A stretch of DNA of 64,000 nt from Adiantum capillus-veneris (Eukaryota; Streptophyta; Polypodiopsida; Polypodiales; Pteridaceae), in the NCBI GenBank assembly GCA_014529385.2, contig CM043947.1:99358036-99422035 (forward strand), written 5' to 3'. The notes under the pieces were generated by a model. It ran no database searches. It saw only the letters and a program-made list of their open reading frames with translations, and was not told where the DNA came from. Positions 1 through 10,216 of this stretch are shown here, piece after piece; position 1 is the first letter of the stretch; each line of letters begins with the position of its first letter. The position numbers were made by a program, and so were the translations under genes.

Positions 1-203
1 TGGGCGTTGCACTTGGCTTGGCTTTGCACCCTTTGATTTGTCCGGACGGCCATGCCGTTTGTCCACCTTTGATTTGTACCCAACTTAGCTTGTCCGGCCT
101 ACACTACCCCTTGCTTTGTCCATCTGGCTGCCCTCGGGCTTTATCTCTCTCCCTCTGGCTCGCCTACCCTGCTGTGGGACCTTCCCCTTACCTGAGGGGG
201 GGA

Positions 204-227
204 GGCAATAGCGATATCGCTATTGCC
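204..227. repeat. perfect 24 bp palindrome
   Basis: The 24 bases are exactly their own reverse complement, centred on GATATC. A G-run on the left and a C-run on the right extend the pairing imperfectly. It lies in GC-rich sequence with no recognised gene. It could fold as a cruciform or be chance; no function is visible. Confidence 0.7.
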
Positions 228-501
228 CCCTCTATCCTTCTCAAAAATTTGGGGCCCCTAAGCACCGCGGGACCATCCCCCACTGGGGCTGCCATGTCAT
301 CACCGCCAACCCACGCCACCGCCCTTTCTCCACGGCAGGCACGCCACCTGCAACACTGCCCCTCGTCAATTGCCGCCAAAACCGCTGGCATTCCGCCCAG
401 CACAGCGCCCCTGGCGCCGCCATAGCCCTACGCCATAGCCATGAGCTCCAAGAGCTCTCCACGACCTTGCTACACACCGAATGGGCCTCACGCCTTGCCC
501 T

Positions 502-1209
502 TTATACCCCGCCGATCCGGCCTCTTTCAACACATATGGGATTGCTCCGGAGCCACGTGGCAGCCCTTGGGTGATCCCACCTTGGGTAGCCTCCAAGGCC
601 CTCAAAACTTCTTTTAAAAAACTTCTCTGAGAAAATCGACTTTCCCTCCCCTCCTTGTCCTGTCTGCGGATTGGCACCTGGTGATCCAATCACCGAGTCG
701 GAAAGTGGTGCCGAATCCCCACTTTGCCGGTCCCTGGTCGTGCCAACACCACTGTATTCCGGTTCCCCGGAGTCCGCTATCCAAGGCCAAAAAAACCGAA
801 AAAAATCATCTGCCAACTTTTCACTTTGCAAGGCTTCCAACTCCGTCTCGCAGTATCTGGTCGACCGAATATCCGATGATGTGCAGTCGATTCCGACTAG
901 CTCCACATGACTCACCCTTCCACCGACAATCTTCGCAAGGCCGAAAAACTGCCAGATGGCGCCTTTCCCAAGGCGGTCAAATGAGCACCAACCCGGCCCT
1001 CGGAAAATCTTCAACTGACCATATCTTGCTAACCACACCTCCAATTCGCAATCTGAGAAGACAGGCATGCTCCACAACTCGAGCACTACACACATATACA
1101 CTGACATCAGCCCGGGCCACCCATCCCTAGCTGCCCTGTCCGTCAGGGATCTGCAACGTACTCTTTCTTTAAACTGCAATATTTTGAGCATCGGGGCTCC
1201 GTTTGACAA
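502..1209 (-). CDS. unrecognised 235-residue open frame
   Basis: I do not recognise this frame. It is long and open in GC-rich sequence, where stop codons are rarer, and has no visible catalytic motif, signal peptide or membrane segment. Its first ~30 codons (near SNGAPMLKILQFKE) resemble the minus-strand translation of the repeat at 2750-3045 (SNRAL.KIVLFKD), so its start lies inside a repeat. It sits downstream, on the same strand, of the Ty3 integrase remnant at 1606-2765. It may be LTR or untranslated sequence of that element rather than a gene. Other frames here are also open, so coding is doubtful. Confidence 0.2.
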   Translation of the reverse strand: MSNGAPMLKILQFKERVRCRSLTDRAARDGWPGLMSVYMCVVLELWSMPVFSDCELEVWLARYGQLKIFRGPGWCSFDRLGKGAIWQFFGLAKIVGGRVSHVELVGIDCTSSDIRSTRYCETELEALQSEKLADDFFRFFWPWIADSGEPEYSGVGTTRDRQSGDSAPLSDSVIGSPGANPQTGQGGEGKSIFSEKFFKRSFEGLGGYPRWDHPRAATWLRSNPICVERGRIGGV

Positions 1210-1500
1210 GCCGTCTGGACCAGCTTCTAGAGCACTCTAAAATCTACATTCTAGAGCTTTGAATTGGCGTTTTGGAAATCTTCATCTACCACCCCATCTA
1301 GACCCTTCCATAGCACTTTTGGCCTAAAAAACCGCTTCAAGCATGCATTCCCGCTACCCTTTGGGTGCTAAGGGCCTTGGCACCTGCCCTAGCCTTCTGC
1401 ACTACACTCGAGTGCACCCTTTGCCTGGCATAGACCACTTGATAGCTTCGGCCAACTTTAGCTACACCATCATTGCCCAGCTCCCTCATCGAACATTTAT
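1196..1500 (-). repeat. diverged LTR-like repeat, copy A
   Basis: This segment aligns with 2750-3045 in the same orientation. The best block is about 80% identical by eye (GGCTCCGTTTGACAAGCC against GGCTCTGTTTGAGGAGCC, then TCTAGAG). Further matches run through the next ~250 bp, for example GGCCAACTTTAGCTACACCAT. The two copies bracket the integrase remnant, as old LTRs would, but I could not fix TG/CA ends or a target duplication. Confidence 0.5.
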
Positions 1501-1605
1501 GTTCGACCAAAAGCATATGTACAAAACTTTAAAACTGGCACACCAAACTGACAATAAAAGAACTCGCAAAACCATAATTGTATGTACAGGCTATGTACAA
1601 AAGCT

Positions 1606-2765
1606 TCATCTCCTTTCTCTCGCACATTGCATACTGTAGGTGGGTTGCCCACCCCCCTTGACTATAATCTGTTGCACTTCAGGCACTAAATCCCTCTCGA
1701 AATACAGTTTAAGCCGCACACCATTTACCCTATTCCTGAGAAGCTTGCCATTTGCTCTTACCAGTTGATACGTCCCATTCGGAAAGTCCTTCTTCACTTT
1801 ATATGGACCCGTTCACTTCTTCTTGAACTTCTTCTGGAATGTGAAATCTAGGTAGCTTTCGTACTTCATGACCAGGTCTCCTTCCTCTATCTTCTTGTCC
1901 GGCAAATTCTGATTGACTTTGGCAACCCGCTTCTCTCTTTGCTTCACGTAGTAGTCTGCTACTGCCTCTCTGTCCATCTGCAAAGCCTCCAAGTTGGCTA
2001 TCCGATCCTATAGAAATCCTTGTTGAGTGGCATTGATACGCCACATACCCTTTAAGACACCTAGCTATGCATGCACTGGCAACACCGCCTCCTTACCATA
2101 GACAAGTTCAAATGGAGTGAAGTTTGTAGCCACTTTATAGGATGTTCTATACGCCCACAGACACTTCTCTAAATTTTCTTTCCACTCAGCGTCCTGCTTG
2201 TACACATACTTCGTTAACATCTTGACAATTTGACCATTAGCACTCTCGACTAGACCATTGCATTGGGGGTGATAGGGTGAGGAAAACCTGTGCTGAATCT
2301 TTAACTTTTCCACTAATACGCTCATGAGCTTACTTCTAAACCCCTGACCCCTATCGAAACTAACACCCATGGAACACCAAAACGGCAACATATGTTATCA
2401 AACACAAACTGAGCCACCACACTAGCATTTACTTCTTTCACTGCTTTGGCCTGGACCCACCTTGTAAGGTAGTCAATGGCTACCACCACGTACTTCTTAC
2501 CACTAGTAGACTTTGGGAGAGGGCCTATTGCATCCAGACCCCACTTCTCAAAGGCGCTTTGTGCGATGATGGCGCCCTGTGACTCCACTACCAGTCGTCT
2601 TTCACCTATAGTCTTACACTCGTGGCACGTCTTGCACTAGTAATGCACGTCCCTCACAATGGAAGTAGCTCTAGCCGCATGTCCCTACTCACCCTATCCA
2701 TTGGGAGTCTACTATGCATTCCATCTTTGAACAACACTATCTTTCATACCAAGGCTCTGTTTGAG
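1606..2765 (-). pseudogene. Ty3/gypsy integrase remnant
   Basis: Read on the minus strand from about 2765, several frames together give a gypsy integrase that would insert element cDNA into the chromosome. Visible in order are the end of the zinc-binding domain (GHAARATSIV, then CKTCHEC near 2625-2640), the first catalytic Asp in GLDAIGPLP, the second in SFDRGQGF, the catalytic Glu in CNGLVESANG, then LWAYRTSYK and TPFELVYGKEA near 2090-2150, and a C-terminal NGTYQLV...RVNGVRLKLYF near 1700-1770. A stop lies just before CKTCHEC and several more lie upstream. Frame changes fall near 2350, 2050 and 1800. Protease, RT and RNase H are absent. A purine-rich stretch after the last stop (minus strand, near 1650) could be the polypurine tract. 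It is dead. Confidence 0.85.
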
Positions 2766-3045
2766 GAGCCATCTGGATCAAATTCTAGAGTACCTCGAAC
2801 GCTACATTCCAAGGCATAATCCCCACACTTTGGACACATGGACCTACCACCTCAATTGACCATTTTTGGAGCCCTTCTTGCCTTAAAAATTGCATTGACC
2901 ATACATTTCAATCACCACTTGCCAGTCTAGGTCCTTTGCACATGCCTTGTCACTTTGCCATGCACCTCTTTGTAGCCTTAGCATTGCTCGGCACCACTTC
3001 TAGGCTCGACCAACTTTGGTTGCACCATGTTATCATGCACATTAG
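2750..3045 (-). repeat. diverged LTR-like repeat, copy B
   Basis: Partner of 1196-1500 in direct orientation. It abuts or slightly overlaps the N-terminal end of the integrase remnant, so the order on the minus strand is copy B, integrase, copy A. That fits an old element that lost gag to RNase H between its 5' LTR and integrase. The divergence is large, so an unrelated dispersed repeat is possible. Confidence 0.45.
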
Positions 3046-3771
3046 GTAAGCACATATTGAGAAGCTTATCTTGAGTCATTGGTATTTTCTTTGCCATGTG
3101 TAATTTTTATGAATTATCCTAATTAAATACTTAGTTGATTAAAGTTCCATTATTTTACACAAGATATCTATAAACGCAAAACTTATTTTGCAAGATCGTA
3201 CAGTGATTTGATAGATACACTCATGGGAATGTGGTCATGCCAATGGTTCACTTTTAATAGATATTTTGTAAAAAAAAACCTTATCTTGTTAAAATAATAA
3301 AGTTAATTTTTAAATAAAATATAATAAAAATCATCCTATATTTTTTCTTATGGAATTCATAGATACTCTAGCACTAGTTGCACGTTGCTTGTATTAAAAA
3401 AAAATGACTCAAAATTAAAAATAAGCATCATAAGCCAATCTTTCACCCAGTTCAATTCATTCCATTTTTTTGTTCACCTATTGTGTAGATCCTCGGGAGG
3501 GGGGATGTCACAAAGAAGTATATGTGCCTATCACGTGCATTCATCAGTAGGGATTGCTTACATCCCACATTTTCACATACAGAAGGGGGTTATTAAAAGG
3601 ATCCTAGAAAAAAAAATACAGATTGCATAAGAAAAGGGTCCCTCTTATTTGTTAAAAATGTACAAATAAAGGGTTTAAATAGGCCTTAAATGCACACGAT
3701 ATACAAGTTTTACATATAGAAACCCCCCCCCCCCCACCTACCCACCCACCCCGAGTGTAGATCTAAGGCTT
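3046..3771. other. AT-rich non-coding stretch with poly-C run
   Basis: I see no gene here. The sequence is AT-rich with short A-runs, and a run of about 13 C followed by CCACC/CCCACC repeats at 3722-3752. It may be decayed flank of the CACTA element that follows. Confidence 0.5.
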
Positions 3772-4711
3772 TTGAATGTGACAAAGCTAGGATTTTTACA
3801 ATTTTGTGTCATCTATGTGTTTTTTCTAGCTTTGCAGTCCTTACTAGCCATGCAAGTAGGTATAGTTGTCTACTTTTGGAAGAGCTACAAACAATTGTGG
3901 ATTGGCATAGAAGTGGTAGATAGGAGCCAACACATAGGCAGACGCAATGCTTTGATCAGAGGCGTTCTGATGTGGACCATGCATGACTATTTTGCACTAT
4001 AAATAGAATGCTCAGGAGATATATACTCAAACTCAAACACTGTAAACCGTTGTTTTTCTCATGCTTATCTATTGTCATGTGTATACATGCAGGGCTAGAA
4101 ATAAGTCGATACAGAGCATGCATAGCATGTGGACCTAGACGTAATGCACGTCGAGTGCCCTCACTCAAGAAGAAAATCTATGAAGGTCCTCAAGTGCATC
4201 TTCCAAAGGATCATGAGTTGCACAATGGTTTTTGAAGAAGAGAACCGCCACCGATGTCTGCGCGAGCATGGTTAGAGCAGAAGGAGATGTGTGATGATGG
4301 TTTGCCCCCAAGCATGAAGAGATTCTCTCTATGCTATGAGCTGCCATATTGGCCCAGACTCATGATCAATCACTTGCTCTATCTAATGCACATATTCAAG
4401 AATGTGGGTAATATGCTATGGGACCATCTCATCGGTAAGAAAGATACTTTGGGAGCCAGAATTGACCTTAGAAATGCAAATAGCATGAAGCAATACTGGC
4501 CGTAGACAACCCCTGATGGATCAATAAAGCACCATGGACTTTGAGAGGAGGCTAAGAATGCAAAGTAAAAGAGATCATTTTATCCGTGCGGATGCCCACG
4601 GGCCACTAGTGTAATGCACTCACTCCGAACATGTTTCACTAAAGAAGGAAAGCTTATTGGTTTGAAGGCACACGACCGGCATAAAATATGTCAGGTAAGT
4701 TTGAAGTGAAA
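3772..4711 (+). pseudogene. CACTA (En/Spm) TNP2-like transposase remnant
   Basis: Pieces in two frames match the TNP2-type transposase of CACTA DNA elements, in the family's order. These are a block around YKQLWIGIEV and LMWTMHDYFAL (3890-4000), then ACIACGPRRN...LPKDHEL (4110-4220), then after one in-frame stop RREPPP, then CYELPYWPRLMINHL with LYLMHIFKNVGNML and GARIDL (4325-4480), and last CFTKEGKLIGLKAHDRH (4633-4690). In the family these follow the pattern LWTinDFPAyg..., LDVMHIEKNV..., ARLDL..., GLKSHDcH. There are at least four stops and one frame change, and the N-terminal and C-terminal thirds are missing. It is inactive. I could not find CACTA-type ends. Confidence 0.8.
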
Positions 4712-4719
4712 TAGATTGT

Positions 4720-6765
4720 AGTGGGAATTGTGTAGCATATCCATGTGTAGACTTTAATGCCATTGCTATATGTGTTTTGTAGTTTATTTTACCGGTGGAC
4801 ATTGAGGGTTGTTTGTCCCCTAGCGTATGTACCACAATCTATAAACTCACAAAGTTGGTGCAATGGATCTCCCAAAAGGAGATCCATGTAGGTTCCATAC
4901 CATCCTCCAAACTAAATGTAATGGAATTGGCCTATTTAATTTGAGAGTAGCGAAAATTAATGAGAGTACTTTTGAGAAATGACTTTGTGAGCATAGAGGG
5001 TGAACATAATTGAAGATAGCAACATAATCATAGCAATTAGATAACTTGGCATGAACAATACTTTTGCAAGAGAGAGAATTTAGAGAACATGACAACAGTT
5101 GAGGACCGGATTTATGTGGAGCCGGTCCCCCCTCCAATAGGCATTTGTATTATGATTTCTCCCATTAAGAGAGACTTGTTACAATACAATTTTTGTGTTC
5201 CTTGTGACCTAGGTGATGCAATGAAGATGGAAAGCTTCATGCATCACAAACATAACATAAACTTGAAGAAAGCTTTAACTATCCCAAGCCTCAGTCCCAA
5301 GACCTCAAACACCTTCGAAGGTGGAGAGAGCTAGCAGGGAATGAGGGTAGGGAAGAGGAAGAAGAAACATTTCGTAGGAGAAAGAATTAGTTCCTCACTT
5401 ATCATAACTCTTGTTGCTAGCATACATAATAGCATAGTAATGAAGAAGAAGGAGCTGGAAAGCTTAAGCATTGAAGCATGGCTCTTGGTGTAGGCTCTCA
5501 ACCTCTACTTGCTTGAAGAAGGAGAGGGAGCTCTTGCACTTTGCATAGCACACAATGAGAGTGTGTGTGGGTGAGTATACCCCCTAAGCAACCCCCTAGC
5601 TTGCTTGGGTCCACCCCCCCTTGTAGCTCATGCTTGAAGCTCATTGGACCCCTCTAGGCCTAGCCAATCACAAGCAGGAGGCATTACAAGCAGCAAGGGT
5701 AGCCTTGAGACAGCCTTGAGACAAGTGTCCCTCTTTCCCCTTTGAGAGAGAGGGCTAGATAAATGCTAAAACATTTAATTAAATCTCCTAAATTATTATT
5801 GGACCCCTTGGGTGGCCAACCAATAGGCTTCAGGCACACCATGAGGGCAATATGAGGAGGAACTTGACAAGTGTCCCTTTTGCTTTCTTTGTACCATGCA
5901 TGCCTTGTGTGAGTGTTCTCTCTCATCCACCCTCATGTAGGGCTCGCCCCCTCCTTGTAGGGATTGAATCTTTGACTTTTTGACACCTCAAGCCCCTCAT
6001 GCATAGGCCCAGTTCCCACCACAAGCTTGGCTCATAAGCACTTTAAGCTTGGGCTGGGTTCTCACCTCAAGTGCAACCCTAGCATCTCAAGCATGTCAAG
6101 CACCTCAAGCATCTCAATAATTAAGCACCTCAAGCATCTCAAGCACCTCAATCATCAAGCATCTCAAGCACCTTAGTCATCAAGCAGGACAAGCACCTCG
6201 AGCTGGGTCGGGTTCCCATGCCTCAAGCTCAGCCCTAGCTTACCTAAGGTCAAAGGCCTTTTACACACATTATTGGAGGTCTTCAATGAAGCTAACCCTA
6301 ATTTCTTATGCTGCATTTGTTAGCCTTGCTCTTTGATAGACCATCTCTCATTTGGGCCTCTTTATCATTGGCCCCGTGTTGAGATAGATCTATAATCACA
6401 TGTCTATATCTTAACATTTGTTCCCGTTTATTCTCTCACATTAAGTGATCAATTTAATATTTTCTCCTTTTTATAATATATATTGTATTCACGTGGAGTT
6501 TTCCCCATTCTTGTCTCTATGCTAAACTTGTGAAGATTAAATTGTGAATCAAATTATAACTTATTCAGATTTTTCTTCTCCATTCATCATTAAGATTTAA
6601 TGTTCGTGTATTTAATGCAGGTATGGATGATGATCATTTTTTTTTTCCTTGGACCCCAAGCAAAGGAGGTGGTACAAGGACCACCATTGCCCTGATACAC
6701 AGTCGTGTTGTTCCACTCCTTCAGAGTCTTCATCTTTTTTGAAGTGATCAGCGCACTCCGACAGT
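4720..6765. other. non-coding stretch between CACTA-type fragments
   Basis: No reading frame here resembles a known protein. The sequence is mixed-composition with short simple repeats, including the minisatellite listed separately at 6083-6203. It probably holds decayed internal sequence of the CACTA element or later insertions, but nothing in it proves that. Confidence 0.5.
6083..6203 (+). repeat. irregular minisatellite of AAGCAYCTC units
   Basis: About twelve imperfect copies of a 9-10 bp unit (AAGCATCTC, AAGCACCTC, with AATCATC and GTCATC variants) run head to tail. It is non-coding and consistent with replication slippage. Confidence 0.75.
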
Positions 6766-7590
6766 TTGATGTCAACTAGAAAATCTACACACTCCTCTAG
6801 GCATCAATGCTCTAGTGGTGGTGACGATTGTTGTGCAAGAGTTGCCGCTGATGCTTCCACATCGCCTTGTAATTTTCAAGGATCCTTACCTTCCCCTTCT
6901 TTTCTCGCCCCCACACCAACCACGGCGTCGCCCTCTAGTCTAGGTTTTGCGTGACTATCAGCCATTCCTGGCTACACACCACTCGCTACTCCTCCAAGAG
7001 TCACCCCACTCGACACTCCTTGCTTTGGGGCCTAGAATTTAGTGGAGACACCTATTGCCCATACCCCCTGTTGAGATACCCAAGTTCATGTGTCACAAGA
7101 GAGAGGGCTTATCGTACTCGGTTGACATCAGCAGCATCATCATTTTGGATTACAACAACAAGATGGTGATCTTGCGCATGTGCGGCCTTTTCTCTCAAGT
7201 GTTTTGACACTACATACTAGACACCTAGAGTGAAGTGCCAAATGAATTAACAGAGAGAGTCATCAGCCTGCTCCATGACGAGTTTCCCATGTCAAATCGG
7301 GATGAGCGCTTCAATGAAGACCTGATGAAGTTTCGGATGCACGAGTACTGCAAGCACAAGCTCTCTGAAGTGCAAAAAGCAATAAATCATGGGTGGAACA
7401 GGCTAGATTGGCTAGCCAAAGAATATTAGAAGAATGCAAAGCAAGCAGCACGCGAGAATCCTGACAAGTGGAAGCATAAAAAGGAGGCAGCCGAAGTGCA
7501 AGTAGAGGCAGGGAGCTCCCACCACTTGGGGAGCGGTGGATGGGCATCATTTGAGGCCAACTTTGTAAGTGTTTTTGCATTTCCCTTTAG
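6766..7590 (+). pseudogene. possible CACTA second protein (Transposase_24-like)
   Basis: The first frame opens with a Ser/Thr/Pro-rich stretch (STRKSTHSS..., 6770-6950). After a frame change and stops there is a charged block (7235-7429) ending WNRLDWLAKEY, then one stop, then NAKQAARENPDKWK and GSSHHLGSGGWASF. This layout (basic helical block, W-x-x-L, then K-rich residues and a Ser/Gly-rich tail) resembles the plant Transposase_24 or Ptta/En/Spm protein often encoded next to TNP2 in CACTA elements. Position and strand agree with the TNP2 remnant 2 kb upstream. The resemblance is by pattern only; an unrelated pseudogene is possible. Confidence 0.4.
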
Positions 7591-8300
7591 GTTTGGTAGT
7601 TATGGGTATTTGTACTTTAAAAGTCTAACATAACGTATTCTTTGTATGTTTTGAACAGTGATCTATGACAAGATGTGACCCCATACTGTACGAGCGTGAG
7701 TATGTGGGAAAAAAGGGCTTAAACATCCTTATGGACATTCTGAGTCCTTATGGACTCATAATGTCCTTATGGACATTCTAAGTTCTCGCTCCAGCTTGGT
7801 TAATATTTAACGTTACTCTCTTACATTTGTTGTATTTTAATAATAAGCTAAAAACTAAACTTTTTTATAATTATATGTTTATACTTATAGAAAGTCTTAT
7901 TGTTTCTTTTTTTTGCAAAATCCGACAGATACATTGCTTAAACGCAATGAGATGTCAGATTAGTCGACATCAATCTAGCCATAGCCATAATCGTAGCCAA
8001 ATAGCACTAGTTTTCTTTTCTCATAGCATGTATAATGAGATGACGTATGTAGGTCAATTTTGTGACTATTGGTCAACGATGTATTTTCTCATTAATGACA
8101 ATTGTGTTGTAACTATTACATTTTGGTCAAAGCTTAACAATCAAGTGATTTTGCCTATGATAAGTATAAATTTGTCAATGTATTACTTTTATCAATTCAC
8201 TTTCGTCGAGATACTTTTGTCAATTTTGCATCTTTATTCTTGAAACTTTATGTTCAATAGGCTGATGGGGTGGCGATTATGTTCAATATGGTTGATGCGG

Positions 8301-8325
8301 TGGCAGGGCAATGAATGCCCTGCCA
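8301..8325. repeat. short hairpin, 10 bp stem
   Basis: TGGCAGGGCA and TGCCCTGCCA pair perfectly around a 5-base loop (8311-8315). It stands alone, with no gene beside it. Confidence 0.6.
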
Positions 8326-9548
8326 ACAAAAAACATTATTCTTGGGCGTCACTATATGCGTCTCTAGTTTTGTTCTTACATCATCTCTATACGCGTCGCT
8401 AAATTAGGAAGTGCAGCTATGGCTTGAGCATATGTGAAAGGATAGGGGTGAAGCACTTGATTTATGGAGCATTCCATTCTTGTTAGATCTTCAATTGAAA
8501 ATCGGATGAACAATCTCTCTATAAACAAAGTTTTATCGGGGGCCATTTTTGCATTGATTTAACTATTCCAGAAAGAATTCAATCCTAGTCTTTCTCAAAC
8601 TCCTTGGGGATCTTATAGTTGGTGTGTAGCACAGGGCACAAATAGGAAGTTTCAGGTCATTGATCAAAGCTTCGAGCACTAAGTGATGGCCAGACAAAGT
8701 TGGCACTATGAGAAGAAAAGAAGGCAATAGACATTTCTCTCAGCTTTTGGGAGCATTTGTTCAAGGTCCTAGAGATGCCAAAACTTGGAACAAGTGTTGG
8801 GGATAAGATCTAGACACATTAGCTTTCAAGTGGCTTTTATAGGACGTCCATTGGTTAGAGGACCAGTGAAAAAAATAGGGTCCCAAGGTTGCATGAGTTT
8901 AAGAGGATTTTACAGGGGAATGTTGAAGCGTTTTTGAAGTCCTTTAAAGAAGACTCAATATGGACATGCCATGTGGCATGCCATTTATCCCATATGTGCA
9001 GCGAAGACCTTGAAGTGAAATATATATATATATATATTCAAGTCCCTCCATGAGGCATGCAAGAGGAGAGTGAGGCCTTGGCTGTGGCATGTGTGCCCAA
9101 TGCTTCATGGGAGTGTGATGGTGATGATGGTGTCACTTCTCGCATTGTTTGGTGTTGTGGTGATTGTTGATGGAGCCTTGATGGGCTGGCATGCTCCCAC
9201 CCCACTAGCAATGCCGCTAGTGGTCAAGGGGGGGGGGGGGGGGTACATGAGAAAAGAAAGGTGTCTTCATGGTTGAATCCAGCTAAGTAGCCATGCACAT
9301 GAAGCATACTAAAAAGAAGTCATCGGCTGAGAAGAAAATAATGAAAATTAGAAAACACTCTATAAATAAACATTTGAAAGCTATTTTTGGGGCTTTTTTC
9401 TTGCTTGTGAAGGGGGAAGCCAACTTTTGGCATAGTGGAGTTTGTACATGGATTTTTGAACCAAGAATCAAGTTATCCCCATCAATTTCAAGTGATGTTC
9501 CACACTCCCCTTCTTCTTTTCCGATGCTCTATTACTCTATGATATTGG

Positions 9549-9549
<1 letters not shown>

Positions 9550-9625
<76 letters not shown>

Positions 9626-9680
9626 AAAGCAAGAGAGAGAGAGAGGGGGATAGAAAGAGATAGAGAGAGAGAGAGAGAGA
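9550..9680 (+). repeat. (GT)n followed by (GA)n microsatellite
   Basis: About 37 GT units run from 9550 to 9624. An interrupted GA tract with AGATA inserts follows to about 9680. Open frames across it (poly Cys-Val, poly His-Thr) are artefacts of the repeat. Confidence 0.95.
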
Positions 9681-9784
9681 GTTAGCGAATGAACCAAATT
9701 GGTGCCCTCCTAGTCGACCCCTTCATCATGTGCCACAGATTTTTGATGGCTCATCATTCTTTTTTTGGAAAATTCTTATAATTA

Positions 9785-10190
9785 TATGAGAGTCTTAGAT
9801 TTTAGCCAAATGACCTCTGAGACAGCCTATGTAAAATCTAAGTCGTAAAGTCCACATTTGAGCGTGAGCCATGTAGACCAGCCATTGGCCAAGAGAAGCC
9901 CTAGGTATAAGCTTAATTTTTGTAGGTCTGAAAGGACACAATTATCATTATCAAGTTTTTGATGTGTTGGAGCGTACAACTGAGAGGGGCTACTCTCTTG
10001 CACAATGTAATCAATTTTTCTTGAGCTCTGGTAATCCAAATTTTATCTTGGTTGTGTTCCTTGTCTATTATTTTTGTTGTGGTTCACGACTACACGTTAG
10101 CAAGCTAAATCGGCTATTTTGAGTGCTTTAATGGTTGTTTTTTTATGTTTTGACCATAGGAGAGTGTTCCTAAACCATAGGGTGACCATT
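9785..10190 (+). repeat. diverged partial copy of the inverted-repeat arm
   Basis: This stretch aligns loosely and in the same orientation with 10320-10770 inside the left arm of the next feature. Shared blocks are AGCCCTAGGTATA, GGTAATCCAAATT, TTTTGAGTG and GACCATAGGAGAG/GACCCTAGGAGAG. It is an older relative of the same repeat. Confidence 0.6.
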
Positions 10191-10216
10191 CTAGTATGTT
10201 TTCTTGTAGTTTTTGT

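Larger units (their letters stand above)
7600..9784. other. non-coding stretch
   Basis: No recognisable gene. Repeated short blocks of TCCTTATGGACATTCT occur at 7727-7785. A 10 bp-stem hairpin lies at 8301-8325 and GCGTC/ACGCGTCGC motifs at 8345-8400, which might be subterminal repeats of the CACTA element but are not diagnostic. A run of about 14 G lies at 9229-9242. Confidence 0.5.

Noticed and set aside
18-425. 135-codon plus-strand frame at the window start
   Set aside because: GC-rich and Pro/Ser/Ala-rich with no family signature. Other frames of the same region are also open.
4008-4347. Minus-strand open frames over 3956-4347
   Set aside because: They oppose the TNP2-like remnant, whose blocks occur in family order on the plus strand.
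6083-6203. Repeat that looks CRISPR-like at first sight
   Set aside because: The units are about 9-10 bp and contiguous with no unique spacers, in plant DNA. It is a minisatellite.
8301-8325. Hairpin considered as a transcription terminator
   Set aside because: It has no T-run, no gene beside it and the genome is eukaryotic.
9293-9697. Open frames of Cys-Val and His-Thr repeats across 9550-9680
   Set aside because: They are read through the GT/GA microsatellite, which is open in every frame. No start context or domain supports them.
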